In this document: positions 61,081 through 64,000 of the stretch, piece by piece | How the letters are laid out: each line of letters opens with the position of its first letter | How positions within the stretch are numbered: the stretch's first letter is position 1 | Assembly (NCBI RefSeq): GCF_021206925.1 | Contig: NZ_JAJPRF010000013.1 | Coordinates: 1-64,000 of the forward strand | Length of the DNA stretch: 64,000 nucleotides | Source of the DNA: Rhodoflexus caldus | GTDB taxonomy: Bacteria; Bacteroidota; Bacteroidia; Cytophagales; Thermoflexibacteraceae | Direction of reading: 5' to 3' | Notes under the pieces: generated by a model | Told to the model about the DNA's origin: nothing | Database searches by the model: none | Seen by the model: only the letters and a program-made list of their open reading frames with translations | Program-made: the position numbers and the translations under genes

Positions 61081-61518
61081 ATGAGAAAAGTGTTTGTAGA
61101 TACGCATGTGTTGCTCTTTGCTACACAGAGTGATTCTCCATTGTTTCATACGGCACAGAACCGCCTGCGCGAGGCTGCCGAAACTTCCGAACTGTTTACC
61201 AGCGGGCAAGTGCTACGCGCCTATACACACACATTCGTTCGCGAGGCGGTGCACAACGGAATGCCTGTGCAGGATGCCATCCATGTGGCACTGAAAAATA
61301 TCAATATTTTTCGCAGCCATATGCAGGTGCTGCAAGATGATGAAACCACCCTTAATACTTGGGAGTACCTGTTGCCTTCGCTTGCCGACAGTTCCGAAAT
61401 TTTGGATGCGGCAAGGGTTGCTTCCATGAAATCGGCAGGGGTAAGTTGTTTGCTTACCTACAAAGCCGATGCTTACAACCGTTTTGACAACCTGATTACG
61501 GTTTGGCCATTGGCATAA
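61081..61518 (+). CDS. PIN-domain protein, VapC-like toxin, 145 aa
   Basis: PIN fold nuclease. 'VFVDTHVLLFAT' gives the first Asp near residue 6. 'SGQVLRAYTHTF' is the second motif, where most VapC proteins have Glu two residues after Q-V-L; here it appears to be Ala. 'ILDAARVASMKSAGVSCLLTYKADAYNRF' has the third and fourth acidic positions. Toxin that cuts RNA is the family role. The apparent loss of one acid may lower activity. It is 12 nt after the antitoxin-like gene and ends at a terminator-like hairpin. Confidence 0.75.
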   Translation: MRKVFVDTHVLLFATQSDSPLFHTAQNRLREAAETSELFTSGQVLRAYTHTFVREAVHNGMPVQDAIHVALKNINIFRSHMQVLQDDETTLNTWEYLLPSLADSSEILDAARVASMKSAGVSCLLTYKADAYNRFDNLITVWPLA

Positions 61519-61521
61519 ACA

Positions 61522-61552
61522 AAGCCCCTGCATCATTCCGATACAGGGGCTT
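61522..61552. terminator. Bidirectional terminator
   Basis: AAGCCCCTG (61522-61530) with CAGGGGCTT (61544-61552) between the convergent PIN and secreted-protein genes. Confidence 0.7.
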
Positions 61553-61573
61553 GCAAAAAATCACCCGAAGGTT

Positions 61574-62212
61574 TTACTGTATGCTGTAAAACTGACTCAG
61601 CGTTTTGTCGCCGTGCGAGATACTTAATATGTACTCGCCTTTCTGTAAAGCAGACACGTTGAATCGGCGTGCATAGTTCTGATTGCCTTCACTGACTTCG
61701 CTGTACAGCACGGCACCGTTGCGGTCAGCAATTTTGATATACACGGGCTCTTCGGCATTGGCAAAGGCTACTTTTACAAAGCCGTCTTTTACTTCCGAAG
61801 AAATGTAAGCCGCAAAAGCCGCTTTTGTCAGTTGCGCACCGCCTACGGCTACTTTGTTGCTCGTGCGAAATTCCCCTGCCGTGATATCTACGGTGTAAAC
61901 ACCCTTGCCAAAAGAAGACAGGTCATAGTTGCGCTTCATTTCGGTCATATTGCGCAATTCTTCGCGATGGAGTACGTTGCCTTGCGCATCCGTAATGCGG
62001 ACTGTTACCTTGCTGCCGGTGCTGTTTTCAAATGCCAGACGGATTTTCATGCTTTCGTTGATGGCATACATGCCATAGGCGAATTTTTCGGCAGCAATTA
62101 CTTTGCTCGTGCCAAAGGGAGCATCCGACGGGTTGGCTTTAACGAAGGTGCTGACTAACGCAAGGGCAGCCATAAAAGCCAGAAAATACAGGCGATGAGT
62201 GAAAGATTTCAT
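61574..62212 (-). CDS. Secreted protein with two Ig-like domains, 212 aa
   Basis: ATG at 62212 gives a signal peptide ('STFVKA'). The mature part is two related beta domains of about 80 residues: each has the pattern 'KVTVRITDAQGNVLHREE' / 'PVYIKIADRNGAVLYSEV' and 'FGKGVYTVDITAG' / 'LQKGEYILSISHG'. These phrases are the same as in the end domains of T9SS cargo ('G-x-Y-x-L/V-x-I') but the final Lys-rich end is missing, so secretion by T9SS is not claimed. No family recognised. Reading frame upstream of 62212 is not signal-like. Confidence 0.7.
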   Translation of the reverse strand: MKSFTHRLYFLAFMAALALVSTFVKANPSDAPFGTSKVIAAEKFAYGMYAINESMKIRLAFENSTGSKVTVRITDAQGNVLHREELRNMTEMKRNYDLSSFGKGVYTVDITAGEFRTSNKVAVGGAQLTKAAFAAYISSEVKDGFVKVAFANAEEPVYIKIADRNGAVLYSEVSEGNQNYARRFNVSALQKGEYILSISHGDKTLSQFYSIQ

Positions 62213-62252
62213 GGTATGCTGAGTGTTTAAGTTTTTAATGCAAATTTTGTTT

Positions 62253-62269
62253 GACACCAGTACAGTGTC
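62253..62269. promoter_or_regulatory. Dyad GACAC-N7-GTGTC upstream of the secreted protein gene
   Basis: GACAC (62253-62257) and GTGTC (62265-62269) form a 17-bp site 41 nt before the start of the 61574-62212 gene. It may be an operator. Confidence 0.3.
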
Positions 62270-62389
62270 GCAAAAGTGTGCCACGTTTTGTAACACACTG
62301 ATAGTCAAACCAATAAAAACCATTCCGCATAATGCTTGACCTCTTGCGTCGTCCGAAACCGAACAGCATACGTTCGCGAAACGGACAAT

Positions 62390-62424
62390 AAAAAAAGCCA
62401 CAGACTAACAGTCGGCGGCTTTTT
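62390..62424 (-). terminator. Terminator of the Clp/TssH gene
   Basis: AAAAAGCC (62392-62399) with GGCTTTTT (62417-62424), inner GACT/AGTC stem. On the minus strand a T-run follows. It lies 110 nt past the stop at 62534. Confidence 0.7.
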
Positions 62425-62533
62425 GCTCTACTAAGGTAAATGTGAAAATGAAGACGATTCAAAAATAGCGTTTTTCAATTTACAAGTCAATTTTTGATGC
62501 TGTTTTTGAATAAAAACATATATTTTTTTACTT

Positions 62534-64000
62534 TTAAGCCTCCGAAATAACCCATTCTTCGGGTTTTTCTGCATTATTTTCCTCTATGTGTACTTTCTGG
62601 CCTTTGCTGAGTCTTCCGGAAATAATCATGCGGCTTAGCGGACGGCGCAGCAGGTTGCGAATAGCTCCTTTGAGCGGACGCACACCATAGCGCGGCGTAA
62701 AGCCTGCCATTGCTATGTGCTTTTTGGCTTCCGGGGTCAGCGAGAGTGTGATGCCTTGCTTGGCCAGCAAGTCGGTCAGCCCTTTCAAGTGGATTTCAAA
62801 TATTTTTACCACATTTTCCTCCGAAATAGGCGCAAAAGGTACAATTTCGGTCAGGCGCGCCAGAAATTCGGGGCGGAAAAACTTGGCCATAATCTCCATC
62901 AGGTCTTGCGACTTCGGAATTTCGCCCGCCTGAAAGGACTGAATAATATGCTCTTGCCCGATGTTGGAAGTAAACAGCACAACGGCATTGGAAAAATCGC
63001 CGACTTTGCCCAAACGGTCGGTGAGTTTGCCTTCATCCAAAATTTGCAGGAACAAGTCAAACACCGAAGGGTGCGCTTTCTCGATTTCATCGAACAGCAC
63101 CACCGAATACGGTTTTTCTCTGATTTTATTAACAAGCATACCGCCTTCTTCGTAGCCTACGTATCCGGGAGGTGCGCCGTAGAGCAGTGCGGCGGAATGT
63201 TCCTCCTTAAACTCGGACATGTCAAAGCGGATAAGAAAACTTTCATCATTGAATAGAAAATCGGCAAGCGCTTTGGCAAGTTCGGTTTTGCCTGTGCCCG
63301 TAGGCCCCAGCAGGAAGAATGAGCCAATAGGCTGCCCGCCTTTAATCAGCCCCGAGCGCGACTCTAAAATAGCTTCGCAAAGAGCTTTTACGGCGTGGTC
63401 TTGTCCTACAACGCGCTGTTTGAGGATTTCGTCCATACCAAGGAGTTTTTCGCGTTCTTTGCTCTGCAATTTGCCTAAGGGAATGCCTGTTTTGTGGGCA
63501 ATAACGGCGGCAATGTCGTTTTTTTCTACGGTGTCTTTTTTGTTGTCGGTAAGCGCCAACAGCGTATTGAGCGTATTGTACAGGTGCTCGCGGAGAATAT
63601 CGGCAGCGTCTATCTCATCTGCCTGCACGGTTTCTTCCATTTGCCCCATCAAAATATGGCTCACTTTGTTTTTGAGTTGGGCATGAAACCAGCGCAGTTC
63701 GCGCAGCAGTGCCACCTCCTCCACCACCGAAAGTTTGTCTAACTCGCTTTTGAGTGCTTCCAACTCGGCGCGGGAGTGTTCGTCCATCATGCGAATGGCT
63801 GCCATGGTTCTATCAACCAAATCTACGGCGGCATCGGGCAAGCGGCGGTCTTTTACATAGCGCTTGGCCAATCGCACGGCTTCGGCTGCCGCATCTTCAG
63901 CCACTCTCAGGCCATGGTGTTGCTCATAGAGCGGCAGAATGTGCTGAATCATGCGGGTAGCGGTGTCCATATCGGGTTCTTCTACTCGCAATACCTCAAA
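62534..64000 (-). CDS. Clp/Hsp100 AAA+ ATPase, TssH (ClpV)-like, 3' part
   Basis: The gene continues beyond the end of the window: the frame is open to 64000, so the N-terminus is missing and only about 488 residues are seen. The middle helical part ('DRRLPDAAVDLVDRTMAAIRMMDEHSRAELEAL') links AAA-1 to AAA-2. It lacks the long propeller-like M-domain of ClpB. AAA-2 has Walker A 'LLGPTGTGKTELAKAL', Walker B 'VVLFDEIEKAHPSVFDLFLQ', 'LFTSNIGQEHI' sensor and the D2 end 'GFTPRYGVRPLKGAIRNLLRRPLSRMI'. The end 'KPEEWVISEA' and the short middle fit the T6SS disassembly ATPase of Bacteroidota. A general ClpB/ClpC chaperone is the alternative. Confidence 0.75.
   Translation of the reverse strand, partial: FEVLRVEEPDMDTATRMIQHILPLYEQHHGLRVAEDAAAEAVRLAKRYVKDRRLPDAAVDLVDRTMAAIRMMDEHSRAELEALKSELDKLSVVEEVALLRELRWFHAQLKNKVSHILMGQMEETVQADEIDAADILREHLYNTLNTLLALTDNKKDTVEKNDIAAVIAHKTGIPLGKLQSKEREKLLGMDEILKQRVVGQDHAVKALCEAILESRSGLIKGGQPIGSFFLLGPTGTGKTELAKALADFLFNDESFLIRFDMSEFKEEHSAALLYGAPPGYVGYEEGGMLVNKIREKPYSVVLFDEIEKAHPSVFDLFLQILDEGKLTDRLGKVGDFSNAVVLFTSNIGQEHIIQSFQAGEIPKSQDLMEIMAKFFRPEFLARLTEIVPFAPISEENVVKIFEIHLKGLTDLLAKQGITLSLTPEAKKHIAMAGFTPRYGVRPLKGAIRNLLRRPLSRMIISGRLSKGQKVHIEENNAEKPEEWVISEA

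Overview
The window (64 kb) is chromosomal DNA of a Bacteroidota bacterium, most likely a Cytophagales-type gliding or environmental member. The evidence is a C-terminal T9SS type B sorting domain on a 1773-residue surface protein, a TonB-dependent receptor with an N-terminal carboxypeptidase-regulatory-like domain, a histone H1-like small protein, a DUF1080 protein, an UpxY/NusG paralogue, T6SS proteins resembling the Bacteroidota subtype iii, and promoters of the Bacteroidota type (TTTG, about 20 nt, TAnnTTTG). Start codons mostly lack strong Shine-Dalgarno sequences. I saw no tRNA, rRNA, CRISPR array, prophage or intact insertion sequence.

Layout. 0.2-8.4 kb: secreted and lipid-anchored proteins (Cys-rich lipoprotein, M28 peptidase, S8 subtilase, TlpA-like thioredoxin protein, C2-like lipoprotein) and a nuclease-fold protein. 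8.5-15.1 kb: an envelope sugar block with heptose genes hldE and gmhA, an NYN/cold-shock protein between them, then an overlapping operon of a polytopic membrane protein, gmd and fcl for GDP-L-fucose, closed by a strong terminator. 15.2-18.6 kb: a membrane DHp-only protein, small secreted proteins, a family 2 glycosyltransferase and a 35-residue membrane protein. 18.7-22.1 kb: a His-rich membrane protein, a TonB receptor and a possible small RNA. 22.2-28.5 kb: DUF1080 protein, a small heat-shock protein behind a sigma54-like promoter with paired palindromes, a GT87-like membrane protein, RlmI and a YceI protein. 28.8-34.1 kb: the giant type B T9SS protein. 34.2-35.1 kb: arsR with DUF6428 and a perfect operator. 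35.3-42.0 kb: cytochrome c, creatininase-like protein, a Tat-exported Gfo/Idh/MocA oxidoreductase, XdhC and MocA-like proteins, a TssO-like protein and a 2Fe-2S subunit. 42.1-44.6 kb: HMA protein, response regulator, TssK and GtrA. 44.8-53.0 kb: two very large sensory proteins with a cupin between them. 53.1-56.1 kb: a beta-propeller/cupredoxin protein and three short overlapping ORFs. 56.3-64 kb: orphan UpxY, the molybdopterin subunit of a hydroxylase, histone H1-like protein, a PIN toxin-antitoxin-like pair, a secreted protein and the 3' part of a Clp/TssH ATPase running off the window.

Connections. XdhC, the MocA-like nucleotidyltransferase, the 2Fe-2S subunit (41.5 kb) and the molybdopterin subunit (57.5 kb) would together make and mature one periplasmic molybdenum hydroxylase, although the two subunits lie about 15.5 kb apart. 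TssO-like, TssK and TssH-like genes are likewise scattered singly rather than in one T6SS cluster. Intergenic regions carry at least three families of palindromic dispersed repeats. The strongest candidates for follow-up are the sigma54/palindrome control region of hsp20, the scattered T6SS genes, the dispersed repeats (one with interleaved stems), the 35-residue membrane protein with its own promoter and terminator, and the small RNA candidate near 21.8 kb.
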